A program made the translations under genes and the position numbers. The notes beneath the pieces were generated by a model. It saw only the letters and a list, made by a program, of their open reading frames with translations. It did not search any database and had not been told where the DNA came from. A stretch of 18,453 nt of DNA, taken from positions 122,670-141,122 of the forward strand of contig HF998023.1 in NCBI GenBank assembly GCA_000433015.1, given 5' to 3'. This stretch comes from Firmicutes bacterium CAG:631 (GTDB taxonomy: Bacteria; Bacillota_I; Bacilli_A; RFN20; CAG-631). Positions 8,654 through 16,098 of the stretch are shown here, one piece after another (within the stretch, counting starts at the first letter, position 1; the number at the start of each line of letters is the position of its first letter).

Positions 8654-8694
8654 TATTTTTATGCAACTTTGCCGAGATTTTTTAGCAAAAAAAC

Positions 8695-8729
8695 AAAAAG
8701 TTTATTGTGCTATAAAAAGTTTTTAGTGC
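8695..8729. repeat. Two 16-base direct repeats upstream of the HTH gene
   Basis: AAAAAGTTTATTGTGC (8695-8710) and AAAAAGTTTTTAGTGC (8714-8729) agree in 14 of 16 bases and are 19 bases apart. They lie about 40 bases upstream of the proposed -35 box, so they could be regulator binding sites for the operon. No dyad symmetry is obvious within each copy. Confidence 0.4.
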
Positions 8730-8828
8730 AAAATTCCAAGTTAAAACTTCATTAACAAAGGATGGGATGTTTAATCAGCTATGCTTAATTCATGTTAAAT
8801 AACTGCTAAATTTGGCTATTTTGGGCAC

Positions 8829-8868
8829 AAAAAAAGGTTTGAATAGCTAAATTTTGCGTATCAAACCT
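8829..8868 (-). terminator. Intrinsic terminator after the helix-hairpin-helix gene
   Basis: On the minus strand AGGTTTGA (8861-8868) and TCAAACCT (8835-8842) form an 8-base-pair stem with an 18-base loop, followed directly by seven Ts (8829-8835, the last one shared with the stem). It lies immediately after 8874, where the frame-restored upstream gene would end, and separates it from the HTH-SIR2 operon. The rest of the gap 8600-8926 holds the promoter and direct repeats listed separately; nothing else was seen. Confidence 0.75.
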
Positions 8869-8926
8869 ATGCTTTCATGCTATTTCCCTATTTATTTTGT
8901 CCACAAGTATATTAACTTTTAATATA

Positions 8927-9430
8927 TTAAATCATATTTATCAATATAAAAATATAAATAATAGGTATTTTCGTTAGAATAATAAAATTAAAACAATTTT
9001 TTTGTAAAATAAAAAGATTGTTATACATTAATAAAGCTTCTCCTTTCTTAATATTTTGTGACATTTCTTCAGAACGAAGTTCACGATAGGCTCTTTGATC
9101 TATAATAGGAAATGTATTTGGATTATAAAAATGAAGGATTGTGCTTGCCATTGCTAATTGAATCCCTTTAGAAGAAATCAAATCATTAAAACATTTTTTT
9201 AATTTATCTTTATTTTCCTCTAGGTTATCCAAATTTATGGTCTTTATATCCATTAATTCTTTAATCGTTCCTGAATCAATAATTGCCCTTCTATTTATCT
9301 TCCATAAAATAATCATATTAATAATATCCAATTGTTCTTTTTCATTATTTGATGATTTTATCCTATTCAAAATATTTTCACCAGCATCATATTTGTAATT
9401 TTTTAATGCTTCTTCGTATTTATTTCCCAT
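8927..9430 (-). CDS. Helix-hairpin-helix (glycosylase-like) protein, C-terminus probably frameshifted
   Basis: Seen: 167 residues. The segment SKGIQLAMASTILHFYNPNTFPIIDQRAY (given here in parts: residues about 89-118, key elements KGIQLAMAS, HFYNP and PIIDQRAY) resembles small HhH-GPD-like proteins of unknown role in which a G(V/I)xxxxAS turn is followed by a conserved PxxFPIxDxR. The first 120 residues look normal. The last 25 or so are low-complexity and hydrophobic (FIILTKIPIIYIFILINMI). In another frame the same DNA gives ENTYYLYFYIDKYD, and after one more shift FNILKVNILVDKINREIA ending at 8874, just before the terminator. Two single-base changes in A/T runs would explain this, so the gene is either damaged or carries sequencing errors. 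AGGAG lies 10 bases before the ATG. Function is unknown; a DNA-binding or DNA-repair-like fold is a guess from the motif. Confidence 0.7.
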   Translation of the reverse strand: MGNKYEEALKNYKYDAGENILNRIKSSNNEKEQLDIINMIILWKINRRAIIDSGTIKELMDIKTINLDNLEENKDKLKKCFNDLISSKGIQLAMASTILHFYNPNTFPIIDQRAYRELRSEEMSQNIKKGEALLMYNNLFILQKNCFNFIILTKIPIIYIFILINMI

Positions 9431-9491
9431 TTTCTTTCTTCTCCTAAAATTTGCATACTCTAAAATTATTCAAAAATTGGGATCTAAATGC

Positions 9492-10196
9492 TTAATTCTT
9501 TTCTTTCCATAAACTGGAAAGAGAAAGATTCATTGATTTTAAATCACTCAAAGAAACAGATTTAAAGACAAATAACCAATAATATGATTCTTCAGTAAAA
9601 CCTGCAAATTCTACCATTTTAGCAAGACATAAAAAATGATGTTCTGTGCTTTCTATAAATTTCATATCTTTTAATTCATCATCAATTAATTTAGCAATAA
9701 AGAATCTTTTTGCAACTCTAGTTTGCAAGTCACGTAAAAACCCCATAATAAAATAATCATCAGATTCTTTATCGTACTCTATTGTAGTTAAGACTAAATT
9801 ATCATTTTCACCAAACAATTGTTTTTTTAGTGAAAAATCACTTGTATCATATATAGATAACCTTGTTTCATTAGATGAATTATGTCTTTCAATATTCAAG
9901 AAATATTTGTCATCTTTAGTAAAAATAAAGTTATCACCTTGGGCTCCATCTACTTCTGAAAAACGAAATTTTTTAATTAGTTTTAATTCTTCAAGAGAAT
10001 ATATCGCTATTCTTCCTCCAGAACTTTTAACCACTAATAAATCCTGATTATTAGAAACGCATCCCATATAAGCATAAATTAAATCTTTAAATCTAATTAT
10101 TTCATTTCCTTGTTTATCGTAAATGTAAACCGTCCTAGTTGTTAAACCAATATTATATTTATCTGTTTCTAAATAAGTCCAAAATTTTAGTGCCAT
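9492..10196 (-). CDS. Hypothetical beta-propeller-like protein
   Basis: Not recognised as a known gene. Seen: 234 residues made largely of repeating beta-strand pairs with turns, such as TVYIYDKQGNEIIRF, GGRIAIYSLEELKLIKKF, TRLSIYDTSDFSLKKQL. The recurring pattern of hydrophobic strand, IYD or IYS, then a charged strand recalls WD40/YVTN-like propeller blades, with about four blades visible, so the protein may be a half or open propeller or depend on a partner. No signal peptide or membrane segment, so it is probably cytoplasmic. AAAGGAG lies 8 bases before the ATG and an extended -10 promoter lies upstream. The next gene begins 61 bases downstream, so the two may be co-transcribed up to the terminator at 8829-8868. 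Confidence that it is a gene is high; fold assignment is tentative. Confidence 0.75.
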   Translation of the reverse strand: MALKFWTYLETDKYNIGLTTRTVYIYDKQGNEIIRFKDLIYAYMGCVSNNQDLLVVKSSGGRIAIYSLEELKLIKKFRFSEVDGAQGDNFIFTKDDKYFLNIERHNSSNETRLSIYDTSDFSLKKQLFGENDNLVLTTIEYDKESDDYFIMGFLRDLQTRVAKRFFIAKLIDDELKDMKFIESTEHHFLCLAKMVEFAGFTEESYYWLFVFKSVSLSDLKSMNLSLSSLWKEKN

Positions 10197-10239
10197 AAGA
10201 TGTGCTCCTTTACTCTATAAATTCTAATTATTTATTTAT

Positions 10240-10248
10240 ATTGTAGCA
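10240..10248 (-). promoter_or_regulatory. Extended -10 element before the propeller-like gene
   Basis: On the minus strand TGC-TACAAT (hexamer 10240-10245) lies about 43 bases upstream of the start codon. No good -35 is visible at the right distance, which is tolerable for an extended -10. Confidence 0.4.
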
Positions 10249-10500
10249 TAACTTGTTATTTTTTACTATTTTCATACAACAATGATAATTTTTACTAGAG
10301 TAACATCATAGATTGGAAACATAAGAAATTACCCATCAAAGTACTGATATATCTTTTGTTATGATGTCTTATTATCCTTTTCAAATGGCTAGAAATATCA
10401 ATTTTGTCATTCATCTTTTAAAGATAAGTAGATTTTTACTATCATTGATAAAGTAAAAAAATACGAGAAAAAGAAACTGAAAAACATTGTAGATAAATAT

Positions 10501-10667
10501 AGAGTCTTGAAACTCTCTTCTGATGGCAATGAATTACAACTTACAGGCATCAGTTCTTCTTTAGTCAAATTAAAAAAGGCGCCAATATCACTACTGACGT
10601 CCTTTGTAAGATTTTCAAAGTTTTAAATTGTGATTTTAAAGATATAATGGAGTATATTCCAAAATAG
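10501..10667 (+). pseudogene. Relic of a Cro/CI-type HTH regulator (YozG-like)
   Basis: This is the only plus-strand coding signal that I trust. One frame reads ELQLTGISSSLVKL (within 10441-10626) and the next frame, from about 10570, reads KKGANITTDVLCKIFKVL then NCDFKDIMEYIPK and stops at 10667. Joined, they give the characteristic LTGISSS-xxKL-KGxNITTDVL-KICxxLNCDxxDIMEYIP signature of small XRE regulators of 65-75 residues. A one-base deletion in the AAAAAA run near 10571-10576 breaks the frame, and no convincing start is visible. The part from 10262 to 10500 is A+T-rich with no recognisable gene. The relic therefore fills most of the gap between the propeller-like and HEPN genes. Confidence 0.6.
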
Positions 10668-10671
10668 AAAG

Positions 10672-11097
10672 CTAACTTCTCGAAAATACTTTATTAGCAT
10701 TTAATTTTGCTTTTTCAACATTTCGTTGAACCACTTCTATGTGATCGTGATCGCGTTTGAGCTTGGAACATACTTTTTGGAACTCTGATGAATATTCAAA
10801 ATTATGTATATAAATAAAATCGATGTATGCCTGATGGCACCAATAATTCCTTTTCTCCCTCATTTGATTGAGAAAATTATAATCGTTTTTAGAAATAAAA
10901 GGAGTTCCAGATGAAAAATCCAGTTCTTTAAGTTCCCTAATAACAAAGCCAAGATTTCTTTTATCTAGGCTGTCATAGTTTTCGTCTATATCACCTTTAT
11001 GCATCAACGAATAAATCCATTTCAAATCGCTTTCGATAAGTTGAAAGTAACTTATTGTTTCGCTATGTAATATTTTGAATTCTTGATATGTCATCAT
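10672..11097 (-). CDS. HEPN-domain protein
   Basis: Seen: 141 residues, all helical in character, with QMREKRNYWCHQAYIDF near residues 78-94. RNYWCH (R83 to H88) matches the Rx4-6H motif that marks HEPN domains and forms the RNase site in active members. Family knowledge: HEPN proteins act as RNA-cutting toxins in toxin-antitoxin and abortive-infection systems, though some are only structural or substrate-binding. The start codon overlaps the stop of the DUF4177 gene as ATGA, so translation of the two is coupled. A second ATG follows directly (Met-Met). No terminator is evident downstream. Assigned to HEPN on the motif and helical layout; RNase activity is inference. Confidence 0.7.
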   Translation of the reverse strand: MMTYQEFKILHSETISYFQLIESDLKWIYSLMHKGDIDENYDSLDKRNLGFVIRELKELDFSSGTPFISKNDYNFLNQMREKRNYWCHQAYIDFIYIHNFEYSSEFQKVCSKLKRDHDHIEVVQRNVEKAKLNANKVFSRS

Positions 11098-11276
11098 TTT
11101 TTCTTTTCTTTTTTGAAAACTAACATGAATTTTGATGACATGTCATAGCATTGGAAATTTACAAGTTCCCATCCTAATTCCCCTAATAATGAACATTGTT
11201 CTTGAATAGCTTTTTCTGCACCCGATCCAGTCTTAAAATGTGCATTAATATTTACAGGCTTATATTCCCATTTCAT
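11094..11276 (-). CDS. DUF4177 family small protein
   Basis: Seen: from ATG at 11276 the protein is 60 residues and starts MKWEYKPVNINAHF, later ...LGELGWELVNFQCYD and FMLVFKKEKKK. The opening WEYK, the central LGxxGWELV and the terminal aromatic-hydrophobic strand followed by K-rich tail are typical of DUF4177, a small alpha/beta family of unknown function widespread in Firmicutes. The upstream ATG at 11303 would add nine residues, but AGGAGG sits inside that extension, 10 bases before the ATG at 11276, so the shorter start is chosen. The gene ends in an ATGA overlap with the HEPN gene. Inference: the pair could be an antitoxin-toxin-like unit, or DUF4177 may simply be co-expressed. The family assignment is good; the role is open. 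Confidence 0.75.
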   Translation of the reverse strand: MKWEYKPVNINAHFKTGSGAEKAIQEQCSLLGELGWELVNFQCYDMSSKFMLVFKKEKKK

Positions 11277-11290
11277 ACATAAGTTTCCTC

Positions 11291-11582
11291 CTACTTCTTG
11301 CAAATAATTTTCTCTAATCTATGAATCAATTGATAAAGAGTGCCTTTTTCTTTTTTTGTTAAATCACTAAGAGCGGTCCTTACTAGTTCCCTTTTAGATG
11401 GATTGCATTATTAGGTGCTTTTTCCCTATTGTTATATCAAAAATAGATAAGGTCCCTTTTTCATTTGTTAATGTCTTATAAACGTGGCCAGTCAAACTAC
11501 TCGTGAATTCGATATTTTTAAAGTGATGTCTATTGGTAGCTAAGTACCTATTCTCTTCAACTGTTTCTTCTTTTATTTCTTT
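11291..11582 (-). pseudogene. Eroded regulator gene, MarR-like C-terminus
   Basis: On the minus strand, an open stretch ending at 11291 reads SKRELVRTALSDLTKKEKGT then LYQLIHRLEKIICKK. This is like the end of MarR-family regulators (GxELV...A...LT..E...L..L...L). Upstream, in another frame (11394-11582), the sequence reads ENRYLATNRHHF and LTGHVYKTLTNEKGTLSIFDI, which may be the decayed winged-helix part. No start codon or ribosome site is seen, and the middle of a MarR protein is missing. It lies just before the DUF4177-HEPN pair, so it may once have regulated them. The rest of the gap up to 11661 shows nothing else. The MarR assignment is tentative. Confidence 0.4.
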
Positions 11583-11661
11583 CTAGGAAGGTTTAACCAA
11601 ATGTAGGTTATCCTCTCTTTACACATACTCCGTGCCACCGTTGAAAAAGGCATAATAAATT

Positions 11662-14334
11662 TTAACGACCTTCAATAAACAATTCCTCAGGTCGTTTTAT
11701 TTTTTCTCCATCTTTATAACGATTATGCATAATATCGCTGGATTTTATAATCTTGTAGTCCATTTTATCACTATAAAGTGCGGTTTCTAACATAGCTTCA
11801 GCTTTTGCTTGAACTTCTTTTGAATCAATCATGTTGTCACCTTTAACTTCAATAATGTCAATAGAACCATCTTTATAATAAACCAGAAAGTCAGGATAAT
11901 AAGTTCTAATCATATTTGATTCAGGATCAATATATTGAACCGATAATCCATTTTCTTTTCCCGTAAACATACCAGTAAAATAGATTTTATCTACGTTCTT
12001 ATCAGCAATTAAATCAAGGAATAATTGCTCTTCAGGTTTAGAATCAAAACAATATCTATCAGTATGAAAACTTTTAGACGAATATGTTTTAACCAAATTT
12101 TCATCTTTTTGAATAGTCAAATCTTGTGTGCTTCTAAAAGTAAAGTGGTCAATACCATTGGGATATTTAATAAGTGGTACACGCTTATCTTCTTTTTCTA
12201 CCTTTTCTTCTATCCAATAAAGATAATTAAATATAGATGGTATTAATTCGTCATAAAGGATGTCATTATACTTAGATATAAGATCCGTTATTTCATCAAA
12301 ATTAGATGTATTTTCTAAAATTTGTTCAATATCTAAGACATTCCCATATTCATTTAAATATCTTGCCACTTCATAGATAATTTGATACTTAGAATATTTG
12401 TGATTGGTATCACTAGCAAACTCTTCTACTTTCGATTTTTGTCTATTATCAAGCCCCTCTTTAACCGTTTTAGTTGATTTATACTTGTCAAGGTCTATTT
12501 TGCTTAAATCAATTGAATAGTGATTTAAATCTACATTTCTTCTACGAATATTGTATGTTTTTTTAATTTCACTTAAATTCAAAGTAATAACAGGCTCAAC
12601 AATTCTAACTGAATATTCATTTTTTAAAGGAGCTCCTGAACTATTTACTGTAGCAATATTAAGATTAAAGTTCTTTTGAAGCTCTTCATCCAAAATATTG
12701 AAATTATCTTTCGATAAATATACCCTGGCTTTTTGTTGCACTTCAGTTATGCTACGTAAGCATCTCATAGTAGACTGAAGTACAAATACTTTAGACTTAG
12801 GTGATCTAAATAAAGCAACTGAAAAAAGCGACCTGCAATTCCATCCTTCTTTGCCTTTATTGACTAAAAGGATAACTTGTTTTGCACTACCTTCTGTTCC
12901 TACTACATCAAGATTATTAAAATTTTTAATATCATCATCTTTGGTGTATTTTTGATCTCCTACATTGACCAAAATTGTGTCTAAAGAAATTCCTAAATTG
13001 TTTAATATGCCTTCGACGAGAGGCTGAATTTCATTTACTACTTCTTCAACTGTAGCACCATAAATGGCAATTTTAGGTTTTAAACCCTCGTATAAATTAT
13101 CGCCATACGAAGAAAAGAAATCCGATAATACTTTATGCAAAAACTCTTCGTTTTTAACATTATCATAACCAGTAATTTGTACTTGTTTCAAGAATTCGTT
13201 ATCTATTGCTGCCTTAAGTCCATAAGTATAGACAACTTCGGGGAGAACTGAGTTTTCAACATATGGAGTACCCGTAAAATTATAACAAGCTACTAATTTA
13301 GTAGAACTTTTCTCTAATACATCTGCAATTTTATTAATAGTGTATCTTAAAGAACTTTCACTAGTAGTGTCATTTAAAGAAGCAGTTAATTCTTTGCCGA
13401 ACATATGGTGTGCTTCATCAACATAAACTCCCAGTTGTTTTAATCTTATAATTTTTTGGAATCTTTGATTTACTTCGACTTCCTTTTCATCTTCAATATT
13501 GTTTTCTAAAAAACTATAAATATCTTGTGTCTCAGCATCAAATCCATAATCAAAAAGAGACATATTCATTAATTTATCTGTTGCACTCTTTTCTTTATGC
13601 TTCTCTTTTAAAATAATTTTCTGAGTATTAGATATGATGATATTAAAATCACTACCATCAATTGTATTTAAAGAAGCGGATGAATCATCTAATATGTGAA
13701 ATTTTAAATTTGAAGTTAAAAAATTTACATAATCGCTAGGTATAACTTTTTTAAAATCAAAAGACTGAATTTCTCTTAAAGACTGAAGTACAGTTTTATC
13801 AGGAGCAAAAACCAAAGCATTATGGCAATATAAAGAGTCATCTGGATATTTATGCGCCAAAATAAATTCATAAAAAATGCAAGTAGCCATGAGAATTGTT
13901 TTACCTGTACCCATTGTTAAAGCGTAAATATAGTTAGGGTAGCTTTGACCTTGAGCCTTTAACTTATCAAATAATTGTTCATAACTTTCTTTTGTAATGT
14001 CATCCATCATGAAATCGAAAATAGAAAATTGACCATCCTGTTTTGTATTGAAAGGGATTCTATCGGTAAAAGCTCCTTTTTTATTGTACCAGTTAGCAAA
14101 AATACTAAACATCTGAGCATTGTTAAGCAATTCTTTAATCATTACGTAAATTTCTAATGCTTCCAGTTGGGGTTGTCTTAAAAACGCATCTTCTCTTTTA
14201 TCTTTGTCATTATACTTTAAAATTTTTCTTGTCTCAGGCTTATAACACTTCCAAATTTCCTTTTTACTAGAATTATAGAAAGATAAAAGCGCTTGATAGA
14301 ATGGATAATCAATGGATTTACTTTTCTTAGACAT
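11662..14334 (-). CDS. Type III restriction enzyme, Res subunit
   Basis: Seen: 890 residues, close to the usual 900-1000 for type III Res. Helicase motifs of superfamily 2: motif I MGTGKT (141-146), motif II DEAH (306-309), motif III FTGTP (353-357), motif V GKEGWNCRSL (near 503-512) and motif VI QSTMRCLR (near 520-527). At the C-terminus PDFLVYY and IIEVKGD (P814-D815, E829, K831) form the PD-(D/E)XK nuclease site. Family knowledge: Res works with Mod to translocate or diffuse along DNA and cut about 25-27 bases from an unmodified recognition site in an ATP-dependent way. The ATG lies within the last codons of mod (8-base overlap), with GGAGG nine bases upstream, so translation is coupled. 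All catalytic motifs are present and the gene appears intact. Confidence 0.93.
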   Translation of the reverse strand: MSKKSKSIDYPFYQALLSFYNSSKKEIWKCYKPETRKILKYNDKDKREDAFLRQPQLEALEIYVMIKELLNNAQMFSIFANWYNKKGAFTDRIPFNTKQDGQFSIFDFMMDDITKESYEQLFDKLKAQGQSYPNYIYALTMGTGKTILMATCIFYEFILAHKYPDDSLYCHNALVFAPDKTVLQSLREIQSFDFKKVIPSDYVNFLTSNLKFHILDDSSASLNTIDGSDFNIIISNTQKIILKEKHKEKSATDKLMNMSLFDYGFDAETQDIYSFLENNIEDEKEVEVNQRFQKIIRLKQLGVYVDEAHHMFGKELTASLNDTTSESSLRYTINKIADVLEKSSTKLVACYNFTGTPYVENSVLPEVVYTYGLKAAIDNEFLKQVQITGYDNVKNEEFLHKVLSDFFSSYGDNLYEGLKPKIAIYGATVEEVVNEIQPLVEGILNNLGISLDTILVNVGDQKYTKDDDIKNFNNLDVVGTEGSAKQVILLVNKGKEGWNCRSLFSVALFRSPKSKVFVLQSTMRCLRSITEVQQKARVYLSKDNFNILDEELQKNFNLNIATVNSSGAPLKNEYSVRIVEPVITLNLSEIKKTYNIRRRNVDLNHYSIDLSKIDLDKYKSTKTVKEGLDNRQKSKVEEFASDTNHKYSKYQIIYEVARYLNEYGNVLDIEQILENTSNFDEITDLISKYNDILYDELIPSIFNYLYWIEEKVEKEDKRVPLIKYPNGIDHFTFRSTQDLTIQKDENLVKTYSSKSFHTDRYCFDSKPEEQLFLDLIADKNVDKIYFTGMFTGKENGLSVQYIDPESNMIRTYYPDFLVYYKDGSIDIIEVKGDNMIDSKEVQAKAEAMLETALYSDKMDYKIIKSSDIMHNRYKDGEKIKRPEELFIEGR

Positions 14335-16096
14335 TATCTATAACCTCCACTTCATAAGATTCTGAAAGAAGGTCGGTTATTTTCACTTTTATTCTTCCAT
14401 GCGTTTTTGGAATATCATATTTACCTTTTACAAGCTCATTTTTACCTGGCACATCAGTAATTTGAGGGTTTAACGTTTCACCATCGTAGTTATAATCAAT
14501 AAGGATTGAGTCAACTAATTGAGTCCAATCATCAATTTCTTCTTTTTGAATTGATAATTTTTGCATTAAATTCATTGGATAAAAAGATTTAATTATTAAG
14601 ATGTTATGTTTAAATTGAATGTTTGCTTGGCTATCTCTCTTAAACTCTAGTTGTGATTTATCTTTCAAGATATCCACTATTTCAACATCAATTTTAAACT
14701 TCCCAATCATCTGTAAGAACGAGCCTTTTAAGTCAGGTTCATGGCCCATACACACTAAGGTAATCCTATCGACAACTGCGTTTGGGTCTTTTTCTTGTAT
14801 TTTTTCGTAAGACTTATATGGTAAGTTTGAAGTTAAAGGCTGCAAATCTACTCTAGTAGCAATTCTATTAACTGGAAGAATGTAAACTTTTCTACCATCA
14901 AGCTCTCCATGAAAAACACTACCTTGTGAAAATGGCTGAATTTGCAATGCCTCAATTAGTAAGTCTCTAGCTTCAAGGGGATTTCTAAAGAAATCATAAT
15001 TATTAACATTATAAACTTCAAAGCCTATTTTCTCTTCTTCAATCAAATTTGTATTTTTGATAATATTTAAAAGACGTTTGGTGGTTGTTTGAACTGCACC
15101 AAGATTTATATCTGCGCCTAAAAATCGCCTGTTATTCTTCATTGCAATAGCTTGTGTTGTCCCTGAACCCATGAAACAATCAAATACCAAATCTCCAGGG
15201 TTTGAACATACATCCATAAGAATGTTAATTAGACCCTCAGGTTTTTGAGTTGGATAATCAACTCTTTCTGCACTAAGATTTAAAACTGCTCTAGTATTAT
15301 ATGACTTAATAACCTCTTTTTCTTTGTCCACAACAACATTAATAACACCTTCAAAAGTGTCGCGTAAGATAGTATCAACATACCATCTGCCTTGGGAATC
15401 CTGAGGACTGCCCATGAATGGTTTTTCTAAATATTGTCTTTCTAAAAGTTTATTAATTTTAAATTGACTTGTCTTAGCGTATAAAAGAATAGAATCATGT
15501 TTTCTGGATAAACTAAAATCCTTCGGCGCACCACCCGTTCTATAAGACCATATGATTTCATTTCTAAAATGAACATCAGTATTACCACCAAAAATTTCGT
15601 CTAAAAGAAGTCTTAAGTTAGCAGACTGTCTAAAATCGCAATGTACTAGAATGGCTCCTTTATCACTTAATAATTCCCTTAAAAGAATTAATCTTTCATA
15701 CATGAATTGAAGATATTCATCATTCGTCCAAATATCACCATATTGTTTTTCTTCGAAAAAATTATTATCGTTCGTGGCTGTTTTGCCTCTTAATTCTATT
15801 TTTTTCTTATAATCAGCTTTACTATCAAAAGGTGGATCAATGTAAATTAAATCTATTTTTCCTCGATAGTCTTTGAGTAGATGAGACATTACTTGAAGAT
15901 TGTCTCCCCAAAATATTTTATTTATCCATCTATTTTTATCAGGATTACCATACCTTTCTTTTAATTGAGCGGGGTAATACTGAGTTTGCCTATAAGGTCT
16001 TTTTCCGGTCCATCTAAGTTCAGGGAAACCTTTAATGACAGGCCTAGTGTCTAAATCAAATAAAGTTAATTGTTCATCTTTTCTTTCTTCAGCCAT
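14327..16096 (-). CDS. Type III DNA methyltransferase, Mod subunit (beta class)
   Basis: Seen: 589 residues. Motif IV IDPPF (D87-P-P-F90) comes before motif I FDCFMGSGTT (near 305-314), the order of beta-class amino-methyltransferases such as type III Mod, which methylate adenine N6 using S-adenosylmethionine. YPTQKPEGL (281-289) is the usual motif X region just before motif I. The gap between motifs IV and I, which holds the target recognition domain in type III Mods, is only about 215 residues, and there is a long C-terminal part (about 345-589) without recognised motifs. The ATG has AGGAGG eight bases upstream, formed by the last codons (Arg-Arg-Thr) of the helicase-nuclease gene. It overlaps res by 8 bases. 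Mod also gives sequence specificity to Res; alone it can methylate. Its target sequence cannot be read from the protein. Confidence 0.93.
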   Translation of the reverse strand: MAEERKDEQLTLFDLDTRPVIKGFPELRWTGKRPYRQTQYYPAQLKERYGNPDKNRWINKIFWGDNLQVMSHLLKDYRGKIDLIYIDPPFDSKADYKKKIELRGKTATNDNNFFEEKQYGDIWTNDEYLQFMYERLILLRELLSDKGAILVHCDFRQSANLRLLLDEIFGGNTDVHFRNEIIWSYRTGGAPKDFSLSRKHDSILLYAKTSQFKINKLLERQYLEKPFMGSPQDSQGRWYVDTILRDTFEGVINVVVDKEKEVIKSYNTRAVLNLSAERVDYPTQKPEGLINILMDVCSNPGDLVFDCFMGSGTTQAIAMKNNRRFLGADINLGAVQTTTKRLLNIIKNTNLIEEEKIGFEVYNVNNYDFFRNPLEARDLLIEALQIQPFSQGSVFHGELDGRKVYILPVNRIATRVDLQPLTSNLPYKSYEKIQEKDPNAVVDRITLVCMGHEPDLKGSFLQMIGKFKIDVEIVDILKDKSQLEFKRDSQANIQFKHNILIIKSFYPMNLMQKLSIQKEEIDDWTQLVDSILIDYNYDGETLNPQITDVPGKNELVKGKYDIPKTHGRIKVKITDLLSESYEVEVIDNV

Positions 16097-16098
16097 TG

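Noticed and set aside
11664..11696. Inverted repeat AACGACCT ... AGGTCGTT at the end of res as a terminator
   Set aside because: The 8-base stem is perfect, but on the minus strand it is followed by AAAATTTATT rather than a T run, and it overlaps the last codons of res. A T run exists only on the plus strand, where no gene needs it.
12025..12246. Plus-strand open frames inside res (also 13975-14157) and mod (14619-14810)
   Set aside because: Short, antisense to conserved enzyme genes, with A+T-driven composition and no ribosome sites.
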